Below, piece by piece: positions 49,371-57,373 of a stretch of DNA of 64,000 bases; the stretch's first letter is position 1, and the number at the start of each line of letters is the position of its first letter. Position numbers and translations under genes: made by a program. This DNA is from Actinocorallia herbida (lineage in GTDB: Bacteria > Actinomycetota > Actinomycetes > Streptosporangiales > Streptosporangiaceae): positions 3,224,001 to 3,288,000 of the forward strand of contig NZ_RJKE01000001.1 in the NCBI RefSeq assembly GCF_003751225.1, written 5' to 3'. Under the pieces are notes generated by a model. That model made no database searches. It saw only the letters and a program-made list of their open reading frames with translations, and had not been told where the DNA came from.

Positions 49371-50558
49371 ATGAGCACCCCCGAGCGGATCGTCATCCTG
49401 GACGGCGCGCGCACGCCCGTCGGCGGCTTCGGCGGCGCGTTCAAGGACGTGCCCGCCCATGAGCTCGGCGCCGCCGCGGCCAGGGCCGCCCTCGCCCGCG
49501 CGGGCGTCGGCGCCGAGGACATCGGCGAGGTCGTCATGGGCTGCATCGGCCAGGTCGGCCCCGACGCCTACAACGCGCGCCGGGTCGCGCTGGCCGCGGG
49601 GCTGCCCGTCTCGACGCCCGCCTACACCGTGAACCGCCTGTGCGGTTCGGGCCTCCAGGCCGTGTGGTCGGCCGCGATGCAGATGCGCTGGGACGGCGGC
49701 GTCGACTTCGCCCTCGCGGGCGGTGACGAGAACATGTCGCGGATGCCGTTCTACGACTTCGGCGCGCGCTCGGGCTACAAGCTCGGCGACCGCACCCTGG
49801 TCGACGGCACCGTCGGCATGCTGACCGACCCGTTCCACGGCATCCACATGGGCGTCACCGCCGAGAACGTCGCCACGAAGTACGGCATCGGGCGCGCGGA
49901 GCAGGACGCGTTCGCCGCCGAGTCCCAGCGCCGCGCCGCGACCGAGCAGGCTCGCGCGGCCTTCGCCGAGGAGATCACCGCGGTCTCCACCGGCGGCCGC
50001 AAGCCCGTCACCGTGGACACCGACGAGCACCCGCGCCCCGGCACGACCGTGGAGACCCTGGCGAAGCTGCGCCCGGCGTTCGTCAAGGACGGCACGGTGA
50101 CCGCGGGCAACGCCTCCGGCATCAACGACGGCGCGGGCGTCGTGGTGCTGGCCCGTGAGACCGCCGCCGCCGAGCGCGGGCTGACCGGCCTCGCGGTGAT
50201 CGAGTCGGTGGCGACCGCCGCGATCGAGCCCGAGCTGATGGGCTACGCGCCGGTGCCCGCGCTGGCCAAGCTGTTCAAGCAGACCGGGCTCACCCCTGCC
50301 GACGTCGACGTGATCGAGCTGAACGAGGCGTTCGCCTCCCAGGCCGTCGCGGTGATCCGGGACGCGGGTCTCGACCCGGCGAAGACCAACCCTTACGGCG
50401 GTGCGATCGCGCTCGGTCACCCCGTCGGGGCGACCGGCGGCATCCTCACCCTGCGCGTCGCGAAGGACCTGGTCCGCCGCGATCTCGAGCTGGGCGTCGT
50501 CACCATGTGCATCGGCGGCGGTCAGGCGCTCGCGGCCCTCGTCCGGCGCGTTTCCTGA
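49371..50558 (+). CDS. Acetyl-CoA C-acyltransferase (thiolase)
   Basis: A 395-residue thiolase. The nucleophile Cys is in NRLCGSGLQAV (about residue 90), the NEAFASQAVAVI loop and GGAIALGHPVGATGG carry the catalytic His, and CIGGGQALAALV carries the second Cys. It cleaves 3-ketoacyl-CoA to acetyl-CoA, or runs the reverse acetoacetyl-CoA reaction. AAGGAGC precedes the ATG. It is 44 bases downstream of the acyl-CoA dehydrogenase and ends in a hairpin. No hydratase or hydroxyacyl dehydrogenase is in the operon. Confidence 0.96.
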   Translation: MSTPERIVILDGARTPVGGFGGAFKDVPAHELGAAAARAALARAGVGAEDIGEVVMGCIGQVGPDAYNARRVALAAGLPVSTPAYTVNRLCGSGLQAVWSAAMQMRWDGGVDFALAGGDENMSRMPFYDFGARSGYKLGDRTLVDGTVGMLTDPFHGIHMGVTAENVATKYGIGRAEQDAFAAESQRRAATEQARAAFAEEITAVSTGGRKPVTVDTDEHPRPGTTVETLAKLRPAFVKDGTVTAGNASGINDGAGVVVLARETAAAERGLTGLAVIESVATAAIEPELMGYAPVPALAKLFKQTGLTPADVDVIELNEAFASQAVAVIRDAGLDPAKTNPYGGAIALGHPVGATGGILTLRVAKDLVRRDLELGVVTMCIGGGQALAALVRRVS

Positions 50559-50580
50559 CATCTCGTCCCCTTTCTCTACC

Positions 50581-50612
50581 GAGGCCCGGAGCGGTGATCC
50601 GCTCCGGGCCTC
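50581..50612 (+). terminator. Hairpin after the thiolase
   Basis: GAGGCCCGGAGCGG pairs perfectly with CCGCTCCGGGCCTC around a TGAT loop. There is no T-run. Confidence 0.8.
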
Positions 50613-50647
50613 AGCGTATGCCGCAGGTCACCGGCCGTGCTCGCCGA

Positions 50648-50679
50648 TGATCTTCTTCCTGTGGATAACGCGAAGATCA
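50648..50679. promoter_or_regulatory. Inverted repeat TGATCTTC / GAAGATCA upstream of P450
   Basis: Exact 8-base arms (50648-50655 and 50672-50679) with a 16-base spacer in the 254-base gap between the thiolase terminator and the P450 gene. A possible operator for the P450 operon; nothing else is supported in this gap. Confidence 0.4.
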
Positions 50680-50866
50680 CCAACGCGCCCCACCTGATGT
50701 GGTGAGGTGTTCTCCGGTGGGATTGACGGCCACGCCGCGCCGTGGAACGCTGATTCCCATTGTTGAAGAACATCGTTCTCGCAAGTGAGACCGGGATCTT
50801 CGCCCCCCAAGGCCCCCAGGTGACGCCTCCGCACTCGGTGCGTCCCGCCCCCGCAGGAGGAGCTTC

Positions 50867-52162
50867 ATGACCGAACTGCACGAGTACGACAGCAAGGACT
50901 TCTTCAGCGACGAGAGTTTCGTGGGCGATCCGTACCCGTACTTCGACGCGCTGCGCAGCGAGTCCCCGGTCCGGCGCGAGCCCCACCACGGCGTCATGCT
51001 CGTGACCGGCTACGACGAGGCGGCCCAGGTGGCCCAGGACGCCGACGCCTGGTCGTCCTGCATCTCGGTGACGGGCCCGTTCCCCGGCTTCCCCGTGCCG
51101 CTGGAAGGCGACGACGTCAGCGACCTCATCGCCGAGCACCGCGACAAGCTCCCGATGAACGACCAGCTCCCGGTGCTCGACCCGCCGGAGCACACCAAGC
51201 ACCGCGCGCTGATGATGAAGCTGATCACCCCCAAGCGCCTCAAGGAGAACGAGGACGAGATGACCGGGGTGGCCGACAGGCTCCTCGACGAGTTCCTCGC
51301 CAAGGGCTCCGGTGAGTTCATCAGCCAGTTCGCCGCCCAGTTCAGCCTCCACGTCATCGCCGACCTCCTCGGCGTCCCCGACGAGGACCGGATCGAGTTC
51401 GTCGAGGCGCTCCAGCGGCGTCCGCAGGCGCAGTCGACCCTCGGCCAGATCAAGTCCGAGCTGTCGCACTCCCCGATGGAGTTCCTGTACCTGCGGTTCA
51501 CCGACTACATCAACGACCGCCGCGCGAACCCCCGCCAGGACGTCCTCACCGGCATGGCCACCGCGACGTTCCCCGACGGCTCGACCCCTGAGGTCATGGA
51601 CGTCGTCCGGATCGCCGCGAACGTCTTCTCGGCGGGCCAGGAGACCACGGTCCGGCTGCTCAGCTCCGCGCTGCTCATCATCGCCGAGAACCCGGACCTC
51701 CAGGCCAGGCTGCGGGCCGACGCGTCGCTGATCCCGAACTTCATCGAGGAGACCCTGCGCACGGAGAGCCCGATCAAGGGCGACTTCCGGCTCGCCCGCA
51801 AGACCACCGAGGTCGGCGGGATCGAGCTGAAGGCCGGGACGATGGCGATGATCCTGAACGGCGCCGCCAACCGCGACCCGCGGCACTTCGAGGACCCGAA
51901 CACCTTCGACCTGGAGCGCAAGAACGCCCGTCACCACATGGCGTTCGGCCGCGGCATCCACACCTGCCCCGGCGCGCCGCTCGCGCGGGCCGAGGCGCGC
52001 ACCTGCATCGAGCGCATCCTCGCCAAGACGACCGACATCCGCCTGTCCGAGCAGGCCCACGGCCCGGCCGGCGACCGGCGCTTCATGTACCTCCCGACGT
52101 ACATCCTGCGCGGCCTCGCCTTCCTCGGCCTGGAGTTCGACCTGGCGGAGGAGGGCGCCTGA
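50867..52162 (+). CDS. Cytochrome P450 (first)
   Basis: A 431-residue class I P450. The oxygen-binding I-helix is FSAGQETTVRLLSS (about residue 250), the ExxR is in EETLRTES, and the heme loop is AFGRGIHTCPGAPLARAEA with the axial Cys (about residue 365). It would hydroxylate a hydrophobic substrate with electrons from ferredoxin. The next gene encodes just such a ferredoxin, with stop and start overlapping (TGATG). GCAGGAGGAG precedes the ATG. The substrate is unknown; the genomic context is lipid or aromatic catabolism. Confidence 0.96.
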   Translation: MTELHEYDSKDFFSDESFVGDPYPYFDALRSESPVRREPHHGVMLVTGYDEAAQVAQDADAWSSCISVTGPFPGFPVPLEGDDVSDLIAEHRDKLPMNDQLPVLDPPEHTKHRALMMKLITPKRLKENEDEMTGVADRLLDEFLAKGSGEFISQFAAQFSLHVIADLLGVPDEDRIEFVEALQRRPQAQSTLGQIKSELSHSPMEFLYLRFTDYINDRRANPRQDVLTGMATATFPDGSTPEVMDVVRIAANVFSAGQETTVRLLSSALLIIAENPDLQARLRADASLIPNFIEETLRTESPIKGDFRLARKTTEVGGIELKAGTMAMILNGAANRDPRHFEDPNTFDLERKNARHHMAFGRGIHTCPGAPLARAEARTCIERILAKTTDIRLSEQAHGPAGDRRFMYLPTYILRGLAFLGLEFDLAEEGA

Positions 52163-52350
52163 TGAAGGTCCGGATCGACGAGGACAACTGCCGCGGCCAC
52201 GGCATCTGCTGCACCATCAGCCCTGACGTGTTCGACATTTCCGACGATGGATACGCTGTCGCCCTCGTGGCCGAGGTGTCCGCCTCGCAGGAGGAGTCGG
52301 TCTCCACGGCCGCGGCCCGCTGCCCCGAGCGGGCGATCATTCTGAGTTAG
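52162..52350 (+). CDS. Small ferredoxin for P450
   Basis: A 62-residue bacterial ferredoxin of the P450-partner type. The Cys motif is DNCRGHGICCTISPDVFD, then AARCPERAI, the C-x2-[HG]-x2-C...CP pattern that holds a 3Fe-4S cluster. It starts on the last base of the P450 stop, so both are co-translated and used as a pair. No ferredoxin reductase is adjacent. Confidence 0.95.
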   Translation: MKVRIDEDNCRGHGICCTISPDVFDISDDGYAVALVAEVSASQEESVSTAAARCPERAIILS

Positions 52351-52360
52351 GAGCTCTGCC

Positions 52361-52648
52361 ATGTCGAAGGTTCTCGTCATCTTCACCGAGGACATCAAGG
52401 ACGCCGAGGGCATGGCGGCCTACAGCAAGGCCGCCATCGCCACGATGACCAAGGGCGTCAAGGTGCTCGCCGTGGACTCCTCGCCCCGCAACCTCGAAGG
52501 CGAGTGGCACGGCACCCAGACCGTCGTGCTGGAGTTCGAGTCCGAGGAAGCGGCTCGCGCCTGGTACGACTCGCCGGAGTACCAGGAGGCCGCGAAGCTG
52601 CGCCACGCGGCGGCCGACTCCAACGCCGCGATCATCACCGCCTTCTGA
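52361..52648 (+). CDS. DUF1330-family protein
   Basis: A 95-residue ferredoxin-like-fold protein. VLVIFTEDIKDAEGMAAYSK and VVLEFESEEAARAWYDSPEY, followed by QEAAKLRHAAADSNAAIITA, are the DUF1330 signature; related dimeric alpha-beta-barrel proteins include small monooxygenases and binding proteins. GGAGCTC precedes the ATG, ten bases after the ferredoxin, so it is part of the P450 operon. Its task there is not known; product release, isomerisation or substrate channelling are possible. Confidence 0.9.
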   Translation: MSKVLVIFTEDIKDAEGMAAYSKAAIATMTKGVKVLAVDSSPRNLEGEWHGTQTVVLEFESEEAARAWYDSPEYQEAAKLRHAAADSNAAIITAF

Positions 52649-52707
52649 CGACCCTTCAGCGGTCCTCTGGCGGCACCGCCCCGCCCGTCCGGCCGGACCC
52701 CTCCGGC

Positions 52708-53370
52708 TCAGGACGGGCGGCGGCTCACCGGCGCGTGCCAGATGCCGACGATCGCGTCGACGAGGTCCGCGGCGAGGTCGTCCCAGCCCGAAGGGTCCGT
52801 CGCCCCTTCGGCCATCTCCCTTTCGCGCTCGGCGCACAGGTGCACCGTCAGGTGGCGCCCCATCGCCCAGCGCCGCATCCGCGCCTCCGGCGGGATGTCG
52901 GGCAGGCAGCGGTTCATCCCCTCCAGCAGCAGCCTTAGCGACGGCGAATCGAGCGACTCCTCGACGGCGATCCTGTGCAGTGCCGGGTCGGTCGACACCT
53001 GCGCGCCGAAGCGCGCCCACCAGGTCGGGCTGCCGAGTTCCGCGAGATGCGCGGTGATGGGGACGACGAGGCCGCGCACCCAGTCCCGCGTCTCGGCCGA
53101 GCCGAACGCCTCGGCGACCAGCACCGCGCGATGCCGTTCGACGTCCTCGGCGTGGCTGCGCGCGATGGCGCGGACGAGGTCGGTCTTCGTGCCGAAGTGG
53201 TAGCCGACGGCCGCGCTGTTCCCCTGCCCGGCCGCCTCGCTGATCTGCCGGTTCGACACCGTGTACACGCCGTGCTCGGCGAACAGCCGTTCGGCGGTGC
53301 GCAGGATCAGCTCCCGGGTCGCGCCGCCGCGCTCGGGCCGGGTTCCGCCTGTCACCGTTCCAGCAGACAT
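52708..53370 (-). CDS. TetR/AcrR-family transcriptional regulator
   Basis: A 220-residue TetR repressor. HTH: LILRTAERLFAEHGVYTVSN, then RQISEAAGQGNSAAVGYHFG and TKTDLVRAIARSHAEDVERH. This GQGNSAAVGYHFG helix type recurs in the TetR at 58227, so the two are paralogues. The ligand domain contains SPTWWARFGAQVSTDPALHR. It is divergent from an MFS gene, and two near-copies of a TCAATCAC...GTTTAA site lie between them. Confidence 0.93.
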   Translation of the reverse strand: MSAGTVTGGTRPERGGATRELILRTAERLFAEHGVYTVSNRQISEAAGQGNSAAVGYHFGTKTDLVRAIARSHAEDVERHRAVLVAEAFGSAETRDWVRGLVVPITAHLAELGSPTWWARFGAQVSTDPALHRIAVEESLDSPSLRLLLEGMNRCLPDIPPEARMRRWAMGRHLTVHLCAEREREMAEGATDPSGWDDLAADLVDAIVGIWHAPVSRRPS

Positions 53371-53438
53371 CGCTTGCCATCCTCGGGTTCTTCACCTGTC
53401 AGACCGCCACCCTCCGGGCATTCTGCGGCTCCGTCAAG

Positions 53439-53478
53439 TCAATCACGTGATTTAATCCGATCAATCACCTGGTTTAAC
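53439..53478. promoter_or_regulatory. Two tandem operator copies 22 bases apart
   Basis: TCAATCACGTGATTTAAT (53439-53456) and TCAATCACCTGGTTTAAC (53461-53478) match at 15 of 18 positions. The first contains the perfect palindrome AATCACGTGATT. A spacing of two helical turns fits cooperative TetR dimers. Confidence 0.7.
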
Positions 53479-53537
53479 TCGCTCGTGACGCAGGGCCCGT
53501 GCCCTACCCGCGACATCCGTCGGACGGAGAACCCCCC

Positions 53538-55016
53538 ATGTCCCAGGCCCCAGCGGAGCCTCTCGAAGCGAGGGCGGAGATCCCGACGCGCCATCCCGGC
53601 GTCTACGTCGCGATCCTCGCCTTCGCCGGCATCACCGTCTCGCTCATGCAGACCCTCGTCATCCCGCTCGTGCCCCGGCTGCCCGGCCTGCTGCACGCCT
53701 CCACCGCGGACACCGCCTGGACCGTCACCGCGACCCTGCTCGCCGCGGCCGTCGTCACGCCGGTCATCGGCCGCCTCGGCGACATGTACGGCAAGCGGCG
53801 GATGCTGGTCCTCAGCCTCGGGATCCTCGTCGCGGGGGCCGTCGTCGTCGCCCTCTCGGACTCCCTGGCGCCGATGCTCGTCGGACGGACGCTCCAGGGC
53901 CTCGCGGGCGGCGTCATCCCGCTCGGCATCAGCATCATGCGCGACGAGCTGCCGCCGGAAAGGCTCGGCTCGGCCACCGCCACGATGAGCTCGTCCCTGG
54001 GCGTCGGCAGCGCCCTCGGCCTGCCCACCGCGGCGCTCATCGCCGACCACGCGCACTGGCACGTGCTGTTCTGGATCGCGGCGGCGCTCGGCGCGCTCGC
54101 GATCGCGCTCGTCCTCGTGTTCATCCCCGAGTCGCGGGTGCGCAGCGGCGGGCGCTTCGACCTCGTCGGCGCGCTCGGCCTCTCGGTCGTCCTGGTCTGC
54201 CTGCTGCTGGTCGTCTCCAAGGGCACCGATTTCGGCTGGACCAGCCCGGCCACGCTCGGGCTCGGCGCCGCGGCGGTCGCCGTGCTCGCCGCGTGGATCC
54301 CGTTCGAGCTGCGCGTCCGCGGCCCGCTGGTGGACCTGCGCACCTCCGCCCGTCCCCAGGTCCTGCTGACGAACACCGCGTCCGTGGTCTTCGGGTTCGC
54401 CATGTTCGGGATCGCCCTGGTCCTGCCGCAGATCCTCCAGCTCCCCGAGGCCACCGGGTACGGCCTCGGCCAGTCCATGCTCTCGGTCGGCCTCGTCATG
54501 GCCCCGCAGGGCCTGGTGATGATGGCGATGGCCCCGCTGTCGGCCCGCATCTCCCGGGCGCGGGGGCCGAAGGCGACGCTGATGCTGGGCGCCTTCGTCG
54601 TCGCCTGCGGGTACGGGCTCGTGCTGCTGATGTCGGATCACCTGTGGCAGCTCATCCTCGCCTCCTGCGTCATCGGCGCGGGCATCGGCTTCGGGTACGG
54701 CTCGATGCCGGCGCTCATCATGGGCGCGGTGCCGGTCTCCGAGACCGCCGCCGCCAACAGCCTGAACACGCTCATGCGGGCCGTGGGGACCTCGGTCTCC
54801 AGCGCCGTCGCGGGCGCCGTCCTGGCGGGCATGACGGTGGCCGTCGGGTCCGCCGTCTTCCCCGCCTTCGACGGGCTCAGGCTGGTCCTCGCCGTCTGCG
54901 CCGGAGCCTCGCTCCTCACCGTGGCGATCGCCTCCTGCATACCGGGCAGGCCCCGCGAGGACGGCGCGGTCTCCGCCGGGGCGCAGGCCGGAGCGGAGCC
55001 GCTGCCCGCGCGCTGA
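53538..55016 (+). CDS. DHA2-type MFS transporter
   Basis: A 492-residue, probably 14-helix, MFS transporter. GRLGDMYGKRRMLVLSLGIL is the loop 2-3 signature, GRTLQGLAGGVIPLGISIMR the helix 4 motif, and SSSLGVGSALGLPTAALIAD the helix 5 drug-exporter motif. Export or import of a small hydrophobic compound is possible. The ATG at 53538 is the most plausible start. It is divergent from its TetR regulator and lies before the flavin monooxygenase gene. Confidence 0.94.
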   Translation: MSQAPAEPLEARAEIPTRHPGVYVAILAFAGITVSLMQTLVIPLVPRLPGLLHASTADTAWTVTATLLAAAVVTPVIGRLGDMYGKRRMLVLSLGILVAGAVVVALSDSLAPMLVGRTLQGLAGGVIPLGISIMRDELPPERLGSATATMSSSLGVGSALGLPTAALIADHAHWHVLFWIAAALGALAIALVLVFIPESRVRSGGRFDLVGALGLSVVLVCLLLVVSKGTDFGWTSPATLGLGAAAVAVLAAWIPFELRVRGPLVDLRTSARPQVLLTNTASVVFGFAMFGIALVLPQILQLPEATGYGLGQSMLSVGLVMAPQGLVMMAMAPLSARISRARGPKATLMLGAFVVACGYGLVLLMSDHLWQLILASCVIGAGIGFGYGSMPALIMGAVPVSETAAANSLNTLMRAVGTSVSSAVAGAVLAGMTVAVGSAVFPAFDGLRLVLAVCAGASLLTVAIASCIPGRPREDGAVSAGAQAGAEPLPAR

Positions 55017-55113
55017 CGGACGCGTCGCCGCCCGGCCTCCCCCCGTCTTCCGCCCCCGTCTTCCGATTCCTCGGCGGTGAGTGCTCGAAGGCGAGCGGAA
55101 TGGGCATGTCTTC

Positions 55114-55158
55114 CCGTACAGGCCGACCCGAACCATGGTTTCGGGCCGGTTTGTACGG
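55114..55158. promoter_or_regulatory. Long imperfect palindrome before the HpaB-type gene
   Basis: CCGTACA at 55114 and TGTACGG ending at 55158 bound a 45-base dyad centred on CCATGG. Inner parts also pair (CCCGAA with TTCGGG, CCG with CGG), apart from a one-base offset. It lies 42 bases upstream of the gene start. A regulator operator is likely, though a hairpin in the message is possible. Confidence 0.65.
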
Positions 55159-55200
55159 ATCTGGTGGGCATGTCAGCGCGTGCGAAAAGAGGAAGCACAG

Positions 55201-56736
55201 ATGACCGACTCCCTTGAGGCGACCGCCGACGTCGCGGCGAAGACGGCGCGTCCGCAGAACGGGGCGGAGTACATCGAGAGCCTGCGGGACGGCCGGGAGG
55301 TGTGGATCTACGGGGAGCGCGTCGACGACGTCACCACCCACCCGGCGTTCAGCGCCTCGGTCCGGTCGATCGCGCGCCTGTACGACGGTCTGCACGACGG
55401 GACGGTCCCGACGGTGCCCACCGACACCGGCAACGGCGGCTACACGCACCCCTTCTTCCGGACGCCCCGCTCCTCCGAGGACCTCGTCACCGCCCGCGAC
55501 GCCATCGAGAAGTGGGCCCGCCTCACCTACGGCTGGATGGGCCGTACCCCCGACTACAAGGCGGCCTTCCTCAGCACCCTCGGAGTGAACGACGCCTTCT
55601 ACGCCCCGTACGACGCCAACGCACGGCGCTGGTACAAGGAGTCCCAGGAGAAGGCCCTCTACTGGAACCACGCGCTCATCAACCCGCCGGTCGACCGGGG
55701 CAGGCCCGTCGACGAGGTCTCCGACGTGTTCGTCCACGTCGAGAAGGAGACCGACAACGGGCTCGTCCTCTCGGGCGCGAAGGTCGTGGCGACGGGTTCG
55801 GCGACGACCCAGATGACGTTCATCGGCCACGGCGGCGCACCCGTCCAGGACAAGCGGTTCGGGATCATCGCCGCGGTCCCGACCAACGCCCCGGGCCTCA
55901 AGCTCATCGGCCGCGCGTCCTACGCGCGCACCGCCCACCTCACCGGATCGCCGTTCGACTACCCGCTGACCAGCCGGTTCGACGAGAACGACGCGATCCT
56001 CGTCCTCGACAAGGTGCTCGTGCCGTGGGAGAACGTCTTCCTCTACGGCGACCTCGACAAGTTCAACGGCTTCCTGCGCTTCTCCGGCTTCAACGCCCGC
56101 CTCACCCTCCAGGCCGCGACCCGGATGGCGGTGAAGCTCGACTTCCTGTCCGGCCTGCTCCTGAAGTCCCTCGCCCTCACCGGCACCAAGGACTTCCGCG
56201 GCGTCCAGACCCGGCTGGGCGAGGTCCTCGCGCTGCGCTCGATGGTCTGGTCGCTGACGGAGTCGATGGTCCGCAACCCCGAACCCTGGGTGGGCGGCAG
56301 CGTCAACCCCGACCCGCGCGCGGTCGACGCCTACCGCTGGATCAGCACCGTCGCCTATCCGCGCGTCCGCGAGGTGATCCTCAAGGACCTCGGCTCGGCG
56401 CTCATCTATCTCCCGTCGCACGCCCGCGACTTCGACAACCCGGAGCTGCGCCCCTACCTCGACCGCTACGTACGCGGCTCCGGAGGGGTCGACGCCGAGG
56501 AACGCGTCAAGACGCTCAAGATGCTCTGGGACGCCGTGGGCACCGAGTTCGGCGGCCGCCACGAGCTCTACGAGCTCAACTACCAGGGCAACCACGAGCA
56601 GGTCCGCATCGGCGTCCTGTTCAACCACGAGGGCCGCGGCTGGAACCGCGACCTCATCGACTTCGCCGAACAGGCCATGTCCGAATACGACCGCTCCGGC
56701 TGGATCCACCCCGACTCGGCCGGGCCGGCCGTGTGA
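55201..56736 (+). CDS. 4-hydroxyphenylacetate 3-hydroxylase (HpaB)-family FADH2 monooxygenase
   Basis: A 511-residue flavin-dependent monooxygenase of the HpaB family, which hydroxylates a phenol ortho to its OH using FADH2 from a separate reductase. The N-terminal domain has GAEYIESLRDGREVWIYGER and THPAFSASVRSIARLYDGLH, the central domain has YWNHALINPPVDRGRPVDEV and LVLSGAKVVATGSATTQMTF, and the C-terminal FAD region has AGTEFGGRHELYE-like text (VGTEFGGRHELYELNYQGNH). All match the family. GAGGAAG precedes the ATG at 55201. No reductase is beside it. A 45-base palindrome upstream and a terminator downstream make it a single-gene unit. Confidence 0.93.
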   Translation: MTDSLEATADVAAKTARPQNGAEYIESLRDGREVWIYGERVDDVTTHPAFSASVRSIARLYDGLHDGTVPTVPTDTGNGGYTHPFFRTPRSSEDLVTARDAIEKWARLTYGWMGRTPDYKAAFLSTLGVNDAFYAPYDANARRWYKESQEKALYWNHALINPPVDRGRPVDEVSDVFVHVEKETDNGLVLSGAKVVATGSATTQMTFIGHGGAPVQDKRFGIIAAVPTNAPGLKLIGRASYARTAHLTGSPFDYPLTSRFDENDAILVLDKVLVPWENVFLYGDLDKFNGFLRFSGFNARLTLQAATRMAVKLDFLSGLLLKSLALTGTKDFRGVQTRLGEVLALRSMVWSLTESMVRNPEPWVGGSVNPDPRAVDAYRWISTVAYPRVREVILKDLGSALIYLPSHARDFDNPELRPYLDRYVRGSGGVDAEERVKTLKMLWDAVGTEFGGRHELYELNYQGNHEQVRIGVLFNHEGRGWNRDLIDFAEQAMSEYDRSGWIHPDSAGPAV

Positions 56737-56751
56737 GCCGCCGCAGACGAC

Positions 56752-56783
56752 CCCGTGGGCGGGCCCGAGGCCCCGCCCACGGG
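56752..56783 (+). terminator. Hairpin terminator after the HpaB-type gene
   Basis: CCCGTGGGCGGG (56752-56763) and CCCGCCCACGGG (56772-56783) are exact complements around an 8-base loop. Confidence 0.8.
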
Positions 56784-56905
56784 AGGGATCAGGCGTAGGA
56801 GGCGACGAGACGGCCGCCCGCGCCAGGGGTGAGCCGCTCGGGCCGAGCGGGAAGCGGGACGGCGGCGTCGAGCAGTCCGGCGTCGCCGAGGCGACGACGA
56901 GTCCG

Positions 56906-57124
56906 CTACAGGCCGAAGGCCAGGTGGCCGGTCAGCCAGACGCACCCGGTGAGCAGTACGGCGCGCAGCACCCAGGTCAGCGCGGTGGGCCGGGGGTCCT
57001 TGACCCGGAACCAGCGCCAGACGTGCTCGGAAAGGGTGTCGCCGGGCGCTCGTCGCGCCAGCGCCGCCCCTTCGAGCAGCACGAACGCGAGGATCCAGAT
57101 GACCCAGGAAAGGGTGAACGGCAT
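56906..57124 (-). CDS. Small two-helix membrane protein
   Basis: A 72-residue protein with hydrophobic segments TLSWVIWILAFVLLEGAALA and TWVLRAVLLTGCVWLTGHLA around a conserved-looking GDTLSEHVWRWF loop. Similar small proteins occur in actinomycete chromosomes and their phages; the function is unknown. GGAGG precedes the ATG. The minus-strand sequence at 56905-56790 after it looks like a leftover C-terminus (RLGDAGLLDAAVPLPARP), but has no start. Confidence 0.7.
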   Translation of the reverse strand: MPFTLSWVIWILAFVLLEGAALARRAPGDTLSEHVWRWFRVKDPRPTALTWVLRAVLLTGCVWLTGHLAFGL

Positions 57125-57373
57125 GGTCGCCTCCAGGGGGTGAGGCCTCCGCGAGCGCGTGCGGACACCGGCGTTCCCGGCAGACCGGCCGCGAAGGAAA
57201 GGGGGTGGGTTCGGAGGGCGCCCTCCCCAAGATCATGCCCGTCCGGTCCGCACCGCAACCCCGCCGCTCCGGCGCGGGTTCTGGACTCGGCCGGGTGGCC
57301 GCCGGGTGATCGGGGCGGGTCGGGAGGAAGGGCTCTGCCGAACGGGGTTCTGGCAGGTGAGTAGGGTGCTGCC

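Noticed and set aside
50660-50668. Perfect DnaA box TGTGGATAA
   Set aside because: A single box without a cluster, AT-rich unwinding region, dnaA or dnaN is not an origin; one copy is expected by chance in a genome.
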